From the NCBI GenBank assembly GCA_001931875.2, contig MSJH02000824.1:27837-91836 (forward strand): 64,000 bases of DNA. The letters run 5' to 3'. Under the pieces are notes generated by a model. The model did not search any database and was not told the origin of the DNA. It saw nothing but the letters and a program-made list of their open reading frames with translations. Source of the DNA: Byssochlamys sp. IMV 00236 (taxonomy: Eukaryota; Ascomycota; Eurotiomycetes; Eurotiales; Thermoascaceae). Position numbers and translations under genes: made by a program. This document shows, piece by piece, positions 22,531-33,999 of the stretch. Position 1 is the first letter of the stretch, and every line of letters begins with the position of its first letter.

Positions 22531-24284
22531 ATGGCGACGCAGGCGAAGAATGGGCTCTGCCCGGCTCCATTCCTGCAGGAGAGTCTCTTTCCCGAGACGG
22601 GTGGATGTATGTGCTTGTCTACAGGGTCATATTACTGGGCTCGGATGCTGACTGCCTCCAGTCATCGACGGACGCTTCTGCGAAACGACTCAGACGACCC
22701 GGGGCGCAGTTTCTTGCTGTCTGCCATGCCCATCGTCAGACTGGAGATATACAGGTAGGATAGTGCCAATGTGACGTTACAACGATGTGCCACGGCTGAC
22801 AATACGCTCTAGATCTGAATAGCAATACAAAAGTAGCGAGTTGGCTGAACGTCGCAATTCTCCCGCTCAGCATATTTCTTCTCGCCTCGTATGCTGTCCT
22901 TCCTGCAAAATGGACGCATCGCCACTATTTGAGTATTTGCTTCACCCTGGGCATCTGTTTTATGGAGGTATATACATCACAATCTTGCGTTTACGACCTA
23001 AGCTAACATCATGGCCTGCCTTTAGCTTGCCTTCATCATCCCTCTTGGCTCTAAGCCAAATCAATGTTATAATGAAATTACACCCAATGATATGAGATCG
23101 GACCTTTCATGTGCTTTTACGGGGTCCTTCCTCCTCTTTGGTGGTTGGGTTGTCATCATGTGGAGTATGCCAGATACCGTCCTCCTTTCTCTTGAAGCAA
23201 AATTGACTGGATGCCTGCAGGTTTCCTCCGTACCGTCGCTCTTCATCTCCAAGTCTGCTGGGAGATTCTTATTGGACCCAAGTTCATGGCAGCGGCTCTC
23301 TTAGCCGGATGGGGTATTCCAGCTATTGGTCTGGCGCTCATGCTCGTCTTTACTGGCGTGTCCTACCGCTTCGGAAATACCTGCCATATCAACCACGCCA
23401 ACAGCTTGAGAGACTACTGGATTCCACTGATGGTATTCGCTTTTGTTGCTCTTTTGCTGCAGATGACCACTCTCATTTACTGCATTCATATCTATGTCAG
23501 GTCCTTTTTCGATGATAAAGCCACGACGACCAACAGCTCGGCTTTACCATCCTACTCCGGCAGCGTTCGCAGTACTACTGCACGGCAGGCGTACAGGCGC
23601 GTGCGCAGAGTTATCCAGCTGCAATGGCGAGGAATTGCAATTGTTTTGACTATCATTGGCAATGTGATCTTCTTCGCAGTTGTCTTCATCAGAATGGATA
23701 ACTCATTAAGGCTTTCCCCCGAAATGGAAAAGAAAGCAGCAGGTTGGATTGTATGTCTGGCCCTCACCAAGGGCGACCGCAATGCATGCGTGGACAAAGC
23801 CCACGGGGTAGGTCCAAATGAAGCCACCGTTCTGGCGGTACTTATTCTTCTATCTCTGAGTGGTCTCTGGAACTTCATCTTCCTGGTGCGAACTACCATG
23901 ATCATGGGATGGGTTAATCTCGTGAAGGGTCTATTCAAACCCCAAAGCGAATTTGTCTCTGCTGATGCTAGGGTTAGTGTTCCGGATCCTCGATCTTACG
24001 AGATGCTGAGCTCCGGAGACAAGTCGCTGAAATCGCCGGATCCGGTTGTTACATCGCCAGGCTCTGGGATGTCGTCCACGCTGCGTTTTTCTGATAGTAA
24101 AGGCCAGGAACCCGGCGATTACTTTGGACGTGACGCGAAATATACACAACCAGCCTACAGTTTCTCAGCACCCCGGCCCCCTCCCGCATCGCGTGGCAAC
24201 TCTCCGGGCCACTGGGATCCTCAATCCACCTTTGCTCGTTCTACTTCTCCGTATGGCCACGACTATGGCTACCAGAAGCCATGA
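22531..24284 (+). CDS. Seven-transmembrane G-protein-coupled receptor (GprM-like)
   Basis: Predicted plasma-membrane receptor of about 508 aa. Exons are 22531-22606, 22662-22754, 22813-22967, 23026-23164 and 23221-24284; all introns are 55-58 bp and GT-AG. The extracellular N-terminus has the family pattern CPAPFLQESLFPETGG, then FIDGRFC across the first splice and CCLPCP..DWRY. About seven hydrophobic segments follow, with CYNEITPNDM in an early extracellular loop and GNTCHINH in a later one. The third intracellular loop carries RQAYRRVRRVI just before the sixth helix, a basic stretch typical for G-protein coupling. The tail (about 110 residues) is rich in Ser/Pro/Tyr. It resembles Aspergillus receptors called GprM and distant to secretin-type receptors; that name comes from memory and is not tested here. 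The ligand is unknown. It is isolated, with gene-free DNA on both sides. Confidence 0.9.
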
Positions 24285-26900
24285 GAAGCTTGTCCTCTCT
24301 TTCCGATCTGTTGCCATTACCTTTTCGATATACTTTGGCCATTTGTCTCGGCGCTCATATATTTGGAGCTGCAGTATCCCTTCAGGTTATGGGATATCCG
24401 TTTTTATCTCGATCTAGCGTAGCCTGCGCACGCTTATTTCATTTTTCCGTCGACTATCGATCCTCTGGCAGAGCCTCTTTTTTTCTCTTTTCACTCTCCC
24501 AGCCTGGCATAGGCTGGTCAATTACATTCATATACATATGGCTGTTTCTCTATATTTGACTGTTTGCGGCATACGGGGGCGCCGGTTGTGTTTACGTTTG
24601 ATTGCCCATGATAGGGCTGGGATTGGTGCTAAAGGCTATGGGAACGGGCTGCTGCAGATCCTGGAAAGATAAAAAAAAAGGGATGTCGCACAGCGTCACT
24701 GTCACTTCTTGGGTGCTCGGGTTGAAGTGGGTCGAGCAAAGACTCGTGTCCTGGGATATTGAAAGCTATTCCATGTACAAACTATCACTGTTTCACCTGG
24801 GTGTACTCTACCGGACTATGATGTGCTCTCTGTTGTTATGCGATCATGTATAGACTATTTCGCATACCCTGAAAGATAACGGGTTGAAAAAAAGCTTTCA
24901 GAACTTGAAACTCTTCATGTCTCTTCATTCTGGCGCATCAGTAGATTGTTCATCCTCCGTCACATAAATTCTAGACGAATCGGATTACTCGCAGTCTCCG
25001 TTATCGTGAAAGTGATGCCTCGACGTAACCCACCTTGCATCCTCCGTAACACGCTGGGACCCTAGACCCTGATCGACATCCAGGCTCTAGAGTAGTACTA
25101 CCGTTCCAGTCCGGATCGAATACTCTAGAGTTCTGTGGAAAATACAACCCCCAACCCCAGATAAACTTGTAGCTTCTGACCGATCCAAGGACAACAATGA
25201 AAATAAAAAAAAAGAAAGAAAGATAAGATAACCTATCAGATCGTCACTCCCCCCGGATATTACATCTCCAACTTAACAAGCAATATCCATTTGAAATCCA
25301 GACCGATTTATTTATTACCAGTCGCAAATCAACCCACTTTAGTTACAACCTACTCGACTACCTTAGCATGCGATTCAAGGTTCTTGCTTATCGCTTGAGT
25401 CTCAAAGGGCCTCCGATCATCGATCCACCGCAGAAATGTGGACGGTTGTTCATCTGAACCATGGATCGCGGCACGGAAGTCGTGTCGTGTAAGACCTCCT
25501 CTGTACGAACAGGGGGGGGGGACCAAAGATAGTAATAATATGTTAATTACCATAATCCATGTTGAAATTCTAAGTTTAGCATTATTCATAAGGGGTTGGT
25601 TTCCTTCCTCTCCGCGCTGACGTAGATAGTTAACTACCTACTGGGGTTGGTATTACTCTACGTGCTTACTCCGAGAGTAGTTAATAGGGGATAGGCATTT
25701 AGAGAAAGGGAATCGCGCATGGGAGAGAGAAGTTGGATCATTTGATATCGTTGGTGAGGATTATTGTAGATATCTAGTTAGTTATTCATTCCAATTGGAT
25801 GAGTTATAAGAGAGATCTTATCTATAGACTACTACTACAAGCCCGTAGGAGATGGACAATACGACACGACGCACCTTTCAAAGAAAAAGCGCGTGGAGTT
25901 CGTGTGTCCCTGACCCAAAGTCTGGGCTCTTCAGGGACCCTGAATGTTAACCGGATCAAACCGAAGTCATAAGTGAAACTATTATTACCATACTTATGAA
26001 GCTTGGCACGGAATCGGCCCACCGAGTCCCTATTATTGCGCTCGGATCTGGACTAGATACCAATAGTTGATACTTACAGTCGCATGAATGTGTATCCGTA
26101 TTATCTCATCAGGGATGATGCCCCCAGTCAGGTTAACATTACAAAGGGATTATTCTATTCATAAGCCTGGTACGCTATCATTTTGAAAGTATAGGGGGCA
26201 TATCGCGTTATCCAAGCGCGTAGAATAGTAACGATAATCAACATAATATACACTCATTGTTATAATAATAATAATAATATGTATCGTTTCGCCAAACCCA
26301 ACAGCCCTAGAAGGTTCGGTGACATGACCAAATCGAGTGATGGGCCCAGAAGTTCGTGACGGGATGCACAGCCCGAGATCCTAGTCTAGGGCTGCTCTTA
26401 GCTGGTGGAGAAGAATAGAATTGCACGTTGGGCTTTTGTTTGAACTAAAAATCTAGTCAGGTCCGAAGTTACTGTGCCAGTGTGCGGGAAACGAACGGGC
26501 CTTCTTTTCTTATCCTTGGATTTTGTATTATTTTACCCATCTCTGCGGGAATGATCCATCCCGTTAGGGATCTGATAGAGATTCTTATGGATATGTATTT
26601 CTTTGATTGGGTTTAATAATACCCGTGGTGGGACGCGGGAGTTCGTTTGGTTCTGCTGTTTGCTCTACTTAGTTCCTTTCGACGATGTCGCTGATTTCTT
26701 GAGTTGTCGGCCTGACGGATACACGTACTCGTCAAACATGAGTATACTCTATGCGCAGGCAGTGCGAAGTGAACTGAAGAGTGGATTTGACGCAGTAGAC
26801 AGTCGATTGATTCATCTGTTCATCCCCTGTCATCTACATAGGGAGACTCTCCCTTATCAAGCGCGTCTATCCTTGGTGCCCGAAAGTTTATAAAAGCCCA
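24285..26900. other. Gene desert downstream of the receptor, part 1
   Basis: Contains the receptor 3' UTR, a purine-rich stretch (about 25199-25225), a run of G (25511-25519) and an ATA microsatellite (about 26262-26280). Open frames are short and featureless. Confidence 0.5.
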
Positions 26901-29061
26901 GAAGGCGACTTTGCAATCTTCATCCACGGAAAAGTACAGACTCATGAGTGAGAAACCCTGTAAAATACAGAGTAGACTTTAACGGCCACCCGTCTCAACC
27001 GAATCCACGAAGTATACTATGGTACTGTACCTCACTTGCTAGCAGCGGCTTCTCGCCGAGAATGGTGGACCCACGTGTGAGAGATACTACGCGGCAGCGA
27101 TTCTTCTAGCAATGTTCGATATTCTTCTCAACTGGAGCTTTTTTCCCTTCTTTTTATCTTTTGTCTTTCGCGATCCTTGGGGGTTGCAAGATGTGGGGAA
27201 AGGGATAAGTATGGTACTTTGAGAAATTCGTTACTCGACCGTTACCTATCACTATCACTATCATCATCTGACGACATCTGCATTTATGCAGGTAGTCTTT
27301 CCTTCAGGCCGTAAAATCCCTCGTTAATGCAGAGGAATTTGAAAAGCAGATTCAGACAAGAGGAACCAAATCCTGCAGGGGCCCCTAGCATGCATGAGGT
27401 ACCTAGTCAGCCATGCAATCCGTGCATAACTACGGAGTAGAGTACCGTATTCAACTGCGATCCGAAGACGTGATGCGACGTCGACTTGAATTTGAGGTCC
27501 TCGACAGACAAACGGCGGCATCTACCGCCAACTTGCAGATGAAAAAGAAACATCGTTCGTTATATTACAACCGGCCCAGTCCAGGAAGATCCGAAGAGGT
27601 GATTTATCATTGAGGCCTACGGCGCACGAGCCATGTTCACCTGCGTAAGTATCCGCATGGCGTGTTTCAGAATAACTCTACTAATAGATGGTCTCCCTTC
27701 AAAGTTCGACTATGCGGGAATCTAGATACCAGACCCATTTCACGTCCCCGGCACTAACACAAAAATACATACTCGTCGCTGTTCCGGGACCATAGCGGTG
27801 GGATAAGCCTAGAGTCCTGGGTACGTAACATGTTTCAGACTCAACCAGCTACAATGGTAATAGTATACGAAGTAGCACGGACTTATTTTGCATCATGCGA
27901 GGAGTCCTGTAAATTTGGGACGCGTGATGGACATAGACATAGTTATACGTTACCGTACTGTATGTCATCTCATCGCTTACTTAACCTACGATTGCTGGAT
28001 GCTGGTTGAATGCGCTGCATTTTACCCTTGCAAGACTGACGAGATTATAGGCGCAGAGCTAACAATTAGTAACTATGCGCATAATATAACTAATCCCGTG
28101 CAGGGAGGTCTATGAATTTTAGGTGCAGTTTCTAGACGTTGCTGTTATGTTATTTTCCACCGTCAAAGATGGCATCGAAGAAGTAGAAATCAGAATGCGA
28201 ATCTAGAAATTTAGCACAGCAAGCCCTTTGCATTTGAAAAAACATGATTAATTCCCATAGGAACAGCATTTATCATTCATCATATAATATAAAAATCGCC
28301 ATATATTCTTTCGCCGGAGAGCAAAGCAAGCCAGCCTCCTTCCACCACGCGAGATGACGAGCTATTAAGGAGATTTACTCTCTTTGAAAAATATAAATCT
28401 TATTAATTTTCTTTTTTTCTATTTTTGGTATAGTTAGAGGTTCTACTCGCATTCCTTTGGAGTAGTTAGTCTCGGACTCTCGATTGGTGGTTTAGCTGGG
28501 CTATCGTGCTCCGCATCATCAGTAATTGCCCAAAAGGGAAGTCGTCCATCTCGCGACTACGTACCTAGTAATCGACAGCGCAGTATATATATACTATGCA
28601 CAATAAAAGGTATGAATATATGTAATGAAACGAAACATTTCTCAATTTGATATAGCACTTAACAGCAATTACGAGAAAAGACATACTAACTTGACCCATT
28701 TTCAACCGGGTCATTACACAAACTCATCGCTAGAGATACTACACTTTCTCACTTCTTCCAGTCCCCGTCCGTCACTATATAACTATCCTATAATGCGACT
28801 TACACTAAAATACACGAAACAGATAACACGCTTGGATTGTCAAGAGTAATTATCTCCCGAAACCCGATTTTCTACCCTCAACTAACCTTGGTGGCCAGCA
28901 ACGTCCAGGTGGTCCTCATCGCTCAGTTCATTGCCTTTAAGAACTTCTGTCGCACTGAGATTTCTTCGTTCTGTGTAACATCTACATACTACAGTCTCAC
29001 ATTATCTAATTAGAAATCTAATTTAACTACTTCTAAGCCACTGCTGGACTTACTTATCACT
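26901..29061. other. Gene desert, part 2, to the OsmC-like gene
   Basis: AT-rich, especially 28200-28850, with only short frames. The last few hundred bases should hold the OsmC-like gene's promoter. No RNA gene or repeat family is recognised. Confidence 0.5.
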
Positions 29062-29622
29062 ATGATATCCTACAATCACATGCTCCGCCATCACCAGGGC
29101 GTGGTAGCATTGCGCTCAATCTCGCGTACCTCTTCTTCTTCTCGATCATTCTCTCAATCGTCTCGATCCTTCAACAAATTCTCCGTCCGCGTGTCAGGAA
29201 CAGGCCGCGGTGTCGCTCAGAGCATCAAAGCCGATGGTCATCCACACCTCATCCAGACCGATGCCTACAAATTCTTCGAAGGCCACGAGAGTGCACCCAC
29301 TCCACTGGTTTACAACCTCGGCAGTCTTGGATCCTGCACGCAAGTTGCCGGCTCACTTGTCGCGAAGAGCCTCGGTGCTAAGCTGGGAGAATGGAACGTT
29401 ACAGTCAAGGGTGATCTCGATACCGGAGTATTGGCGGAGGGAAAGGATGGGAATGGAAATTGGGAGAGCATAGAGGTCAATGTGCGTGTGCAGACGGATA
29501 TCGAGGATGAGAATACCTTTAATAAGTTTGTGAGTGAGACGGAGAGGAGATGTCCGATCATGCAGTTGTTTAAGCAGAGTGGGACGAGTTGGAAGAGTAA
29601 CTGGGTGAATGAGAAACTGTAA
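29062..29622 (+). CDS. OsmC/Ohr-family peroxiredoxin-like protein, probably mitochondrial
   Basis: Single exon, 186 aa. It matches the organic hydroperoxide resistance (Ohr) branch of the OsmC family, thiol peroxidases that reduce organic hydroperoxides. The two conserved cysteines are visible: C92 in GSLGSCTQV and C164 in ERRCPIMQLF. The first 40 or so residues are rich in Arg and Ser with almost no acidic residues, a typical mitochondrial presequence, so import is likely. Length beyond the presequence (about 145 residues) fits the family. It is convergent with the acyltransferase gene (147 bp between stop codons), so the 3' UTRs may overlap. Confidence 0.92.
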   Translation: MISYNHMLRHHQGVVALRSISRTSSSSRSFSQSSRSFNKFSVRVSGTGRGVAQSIKADGHPHLIQTDAYKFFEGHESAPTPLVYNLGSLGSCTQVAGSLVAKSLGAKLGEWNVTVKGDLDTGVLAEGKDGNGNWESIEVNVRVQTDIEDENTFNKFVSETERRCPIMQLFKQSGTSWKSNWVNEKL

Positions 29623-29768
29623 AATATGTATACTAGGTACTTTCCATAGAGGTAGGATTCAATGCAGGATGTACCTATCATGGAGGATGGCTTAACATAA
29701 ACAGAAGCAAAAGGAAATGTCCGGTTGAGGGTAATATCTATCCGGTACTCATACGTAAATGTAGACAA

Positions 29769-31319
29769 TCAAGCATCAACCTCAGTTGGAAACCCCTTCC
29801 ACGCTTGGGGCAAGTTTGCCATTCTCAGCCAATACCCTCCCTTGCCGTCTTTGGTTGATATGGAAAATGGCACAAACTGCAAGCACATAGCCAGTGGAGC
29901 CCACGGCTGTACATATATCACCTTCGCTTCGCTACCTGTTGTTGAAGCGCCCCGAAAATCCAGTTCGCAGAATGGCATTGCCGTAGAGGACGAGAGAATC
30001 GGCACTCGATTGAGATCAATATCGGGTCCTCCCATCGTGACAAAGTTGGTTAAGTTGTTTTCGAGGAATTTCAGAGCTCTATAGATTTCTGATGGCGTTC
30101 TCGCTTGGTTGACAGCTCGTCGAATGGTGAGCGCATTCTGGGCAAGAGAATCCTGTTGCAGCTTGCAAAGAGAGTCGAAGCGGATCAAACGTGCATAGAC
30201 GGTATGACGTGGGCAGGCTTCATTATCTGGCAGAGATGGAAGAGCGAAACGCCAGTTGAGGGAGTAGTAGAAGTTGATGGGACGGTTGTCGGGTGTCGAA
30301 TTTTGATAAGAGCACTATTTTGGTTATCATATATTGTAAAAAATAATGAGATATGATATTGAACCGTATTTCAGCGATCTGAAACTTACTTTCAAGAACC
30401 AAGCGGTGAGTATATCATGTTTAGTCAACCCTGCGGCAGCATGTTTCGTTTCATCGACCTCTGCTAATTCCTTGATAGCGTGCTGTCGAGCATCGTCGAT
30501 CCATTTCTTCGGGACATAGACATATCGCTCTTCTGGTGTCTCAATGATGCCCATTACCCTTTTCGCCCCTTTCCACAGCATGTGGGAAGCTGTAAGTAGC
30601 GTAGATACCAACCCAACTCGATGGCCGTCAAAGTCGAGCACCGGGTCTTTGGGGTGTGTCTCCATGACAGGGACCGAGTTCGACATGGGATCATACCTTT
30701 CGTCACAAGAAAGTATAAGGGTCGGGGCAGGCTTCCCAGAGACCAGCGCTGCATATGTTTTGATGATGTCGAACATACCTTGACTATCAACGAAGTAATG
30801 CGGACAGCGGAAGCCAAGAAGCGTCACATCTTGCAATGATGTTATCCTCAATGTGAATAGAGGTTCTGATGATCTGTTCGATGGCGCATCGAAATGAAAC
30901 AATGTATCAGGGATACTCGAGTTGGCAGAGAACACCAGTGGTGAGCTAGGCTGCCGACTTTCACAGTCATACAATATTGGCAAACTTTCTCTGCCTGTAC
31001 GATTCAACATGCGGCTTTTGACGTCGATATTCTTTCCGATACTAAACGAATAGGGTTTCGTCTATGATACTAACAGATTAGCTCTTTCAAATACTTTGAG
31101 AAAAATGCTGTACTCATGACTTATTGTTACTTTCTTTCTCATAAAGCCTCCGAGTATAGGCCAGTGACAAATGAGTTCTTCTGCCTTCTGTTTCAGCAAC
31201 GTAGTGTCGAGGGTGTCGTCGACGACAACGCCAAAATATAGAGCCAGATCTTGGACGATAGGATAATTGGTTTTGATAGTGAACGAGTTGGGTGCCTCAT
31301 GACTATTTGCGGAAGCCAT
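29769..31319 (-). CDS. BAHD-type acyltransferase (transferase family)
   Basis: Predicted acyl-CoA-dependent O- or N-acyltransferase, about 468 aa. Exons on the minus strand are 31319-31131, 31061-30390 and 30314-29769, all joined in phase 0. The catalytic HxxxD motif is H151-Y-F-V-D155 in RCPHYFVDSQG. The second hallmark of the family, DFGWG near the C-terminus, appears only as LDFRGA, a degenerate form seen in some fungal members. There is no signal peptide, so the protein is probably cytosolic. Fungal relatives acylate secondary metabolites, for example trichothecene-type acetyltransferases. The next gene in this block is a SAM methyltransferase on the same strand, 1.6 kb away, which suggests but does not prove a shared pathway. 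The substrate cannot be read from the sequence. Confidence 0.85.
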
Positions 31320-32930
31320 GGCCCCGACTTGAGTGTTTCAAAGTCGATAATGATCAGTATCTTTCAACGTCCCAAACGAAACGTCGAAGAAAAGCCTCAC
31401 CAGTGTGAAAACTGGGAGACTCACCTCTTCTTATAGCCCTGTGAATTGCGATAAAGGTGAATAGAACAAAGGAGCGTCTTGCTTTAGATTGAATGCATTG
31501 GCGAGATATGTCAATCAGTGGAGTCCGGCCCGTCGTACCTACCGTCACAAAGAAAATCCCCAGTGCAACTACTGACCGCCAATATTCACAAAGTACCTCT
31601 ATACGCTAGGAATTTTTTTAATGCCAAAATCATTAATGAATAGCTCAATGCATGGAAGTCTGTGCCATTGGGAGTCCTGAATCTGTTGAAAATGACTGCA
31701 GCAATCACTTCACAAGTGTTCTTGAAGGGAACGTCGTCTCATACCCAGTAAGGAAACTTTTGCGTCTAATATTCCCATTATCGTCCGAAAAACAGGCCTT
31801 GAACACCCAATGATCATTATAACTAGCCAGTACGCTATGTAGCTGATCAGTAGTATCCTAATTAGTGACACGATGCTTGAAGCCGCCGATGCTCGACTCC
31901 ATGCCCCGCACACTATCAAGCAAGCTCAAGAGACCAGCCTTATTAGAACATTGCTCGAATACCAGTGCGCTAGATAAAACTCGACCATATTGCTACTATA
32001 GCGGGTTCTTAAACGCGTAATCAAGTGTCAAAATTGGCCGGCAACGGAAGAGTAAGCCTGCTTATGCATGCATACCGATCCTCGCGCCGGCTTAATATCA
32101 AACCATGCTTATTTACTAGCGCTGACATCATCTTCTTTACTACCAATCGTCGGCTTAATAGAACGTATAATAGGTGAAATATATGCACATAGGACTCTGA
32201 TCAAAACAGTTCGGGCCGTTAGTTGAGTATGTCTTGCTAAGAATAGCTAAACCGGTGATCCTGTCAAGCGCTTCCAACTCGCATTTCTCTCACTAAAATT
32301 TCTGTTTGAGTACGGATTAGGATTTGAGGAATAAGTTATTAAGCTTAGGGACAAACATGCATTATCTCTGTAAGATAAACTTGGAAGGAGACTAGGGAGA
32401 TAGCCTGCACTGGCTAGACTCGAACAGAGTCAGCGCCACTGTAGGACATAGTTATCTGAAGTTTTACTGTTAACCAACAGCTTCTCCGAGCCACTCAGCA
32501 ACTATACACCATAGGGCACACATACAATATCAGAGTTACTGTATAATCAATAACACGAGCGCGACCTGCGTTTTTCTTGTAGGCTTTGGCAGCGCAGAAC
32601 CACGGCGACTCGGATGCCTTTCAGAGAAAGCTAAACAGTTCATTTCGGCTTTTTCAATTCCTATTTGACATTCAGCTCTTCAGATATTGACAAAAATGCC
32701 TCATTCCGTCTATCAAAAAGAGTTACACGGACTGTCTACCAATTTCTACGTTCAAAACTTATGTCGGGTTTATTACTTTCCTCTACTGGCACTAGGGTGA
32801 TAGGTCTCTTTGAATTCGCTGAATTCGCTTCCCATAGGATTCAAAGCATTAGCTGTCGGTGCATATAGACAATAACCTGGACTGTGTATGTTAAGAGCAT
32901 ATCTAACAGGATTCTCTTATACAGAGTATT
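31320..32930. other. Intergenic, AT-rich
   Basis: Between the acyltransferase start and the methyltransferase stop. It holds the acyltransferase promoter. Short frames only, without recognisable domains; no repeat was identified. Confidence 0.5.
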
Positions 32931-33999
32931 CTATCCCTGCATAGGCTTTCGCCCCACAACAGATCCAGTAAGTATACGAGGGATCACGCCCTTTTCAAAA
33001 GCAGCGGCAGTTCTGCTCTCGAACTCCCGTACCTTTTGAGTGAGCTCCTCTTCTGAAAGACCTTTTCTCTTGAGAACTTCCACCAGTAAAGTTCTTATCG
33101 TAACTGCATACCACTTTCTTGCCAATTCAGTTGCGTCTGGTTCATTCAAAGAAGAGTATTCAGCAGATGCGACGTCCTTCAGTCCGAGCTCCTCGAAATG
33201 CTCTTTAATCAGAAATGGCAATCGGTCACTGAACCCCATGGAAGTTGCAAAGTCGTTTATGATACTAAGATCTGGTTCAAGTCCAGTGTGCGGGACGTTG
33301 AATCCCACCTCCCCTGTGCGGAGGTCATCCCATTGGATGTATCCTCCTGGAGCTATAATAACAGCCATTAGATTGATGGACGGAGTAGTTGCTGCGATAA
33401 TGGTCATTGCACATACCAACTATCTGTATTATATTGACAATAGCCTGCTGGATCTGCGCTGGTGTCAATGCAAACACCAAAAGCCTTACATGAACGAGGT
33501 CGAATCGGTTGTGAAATTGCTCGTCGAACGGACGAGTGACGTCATGAATGGACAGCGTTATGTCCTTGAGATCAGAGGGATATTGGGCATCGCTGATATC
33601 AAATCCGTGAAGATATCTCTTTCCGTTGATACCGTTGGAAGCAGTGGCGTAGAAGTCCTGTAGCTCACGGAGCCAAATTCTATGAGAGGGATGTCAGCGC
33701 CATTGCTCTAATTGTAGACATCGACTAATGCACTCTTACGCAGTTCCAGTGGCGATATCGGCAACACTTTGGATCTTTTCCAAAGGTAGTTGGGGATGAG
33801 CTATGCGACTACCCATGATCTTCTTGAGTACGTCATGTTGGAAGTTGAGCCTGTGTGGTTGATTAGTACCCTGACAGGGAAAAGAAGAAACGATGTAACA
33901 TGAAAACACTTGTCTCAGACTCAACACATACCGTTCAGTCTCGGCTTGGTCACGGTTTCTGAGCAGATAAGCTTCATCTTGGTTCGAAGACATGGTCAT
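32931..33999 (-). CDS. SAM-dependent methyltransferase, UMTA/LaeA-like
   Basis: Predicted class I methyltransferase of about 287 aa. Exons on the minus strand are 33999-33932, 33850-33740, 33679-33417 and 33352-32931; introns of 60-81 bp keep the frame. The SAM-binding motif I is VADIATGTAIW (about 52-62), with D54-I-A-T-G-T matching the usual (D/E)xGxGxG pattern loosely. A later acidic motif FDLVHVR and the post-motif APGGYIQWDD complete the fold. Two in-frame ATGs lie six bases apart (33999 and 33993); I chose the first. Relatives include TdiE- and UMTA-type enzymes and the regulator LaeA, mostly linked to fungal secondary metabolism. Whether this one modifies a small molecule or a protein is unknown. 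Confidence 0.87.

Noticed and set aside
22662..22754. Apparent frameshift in receptor exon 2
   Set aside because: A recount of TGCCCATCG showed the frame CCLPCP..SDWRY is continuous and the exon is 93 bp; the gene is intact.
32401..32460. Minus-strand TGTTCGAGTCT resembling a tRNA T-arm/B-box
   Set aside because: The flanking five bases on each side do not pair and no acceptor or anticodon stem is found.
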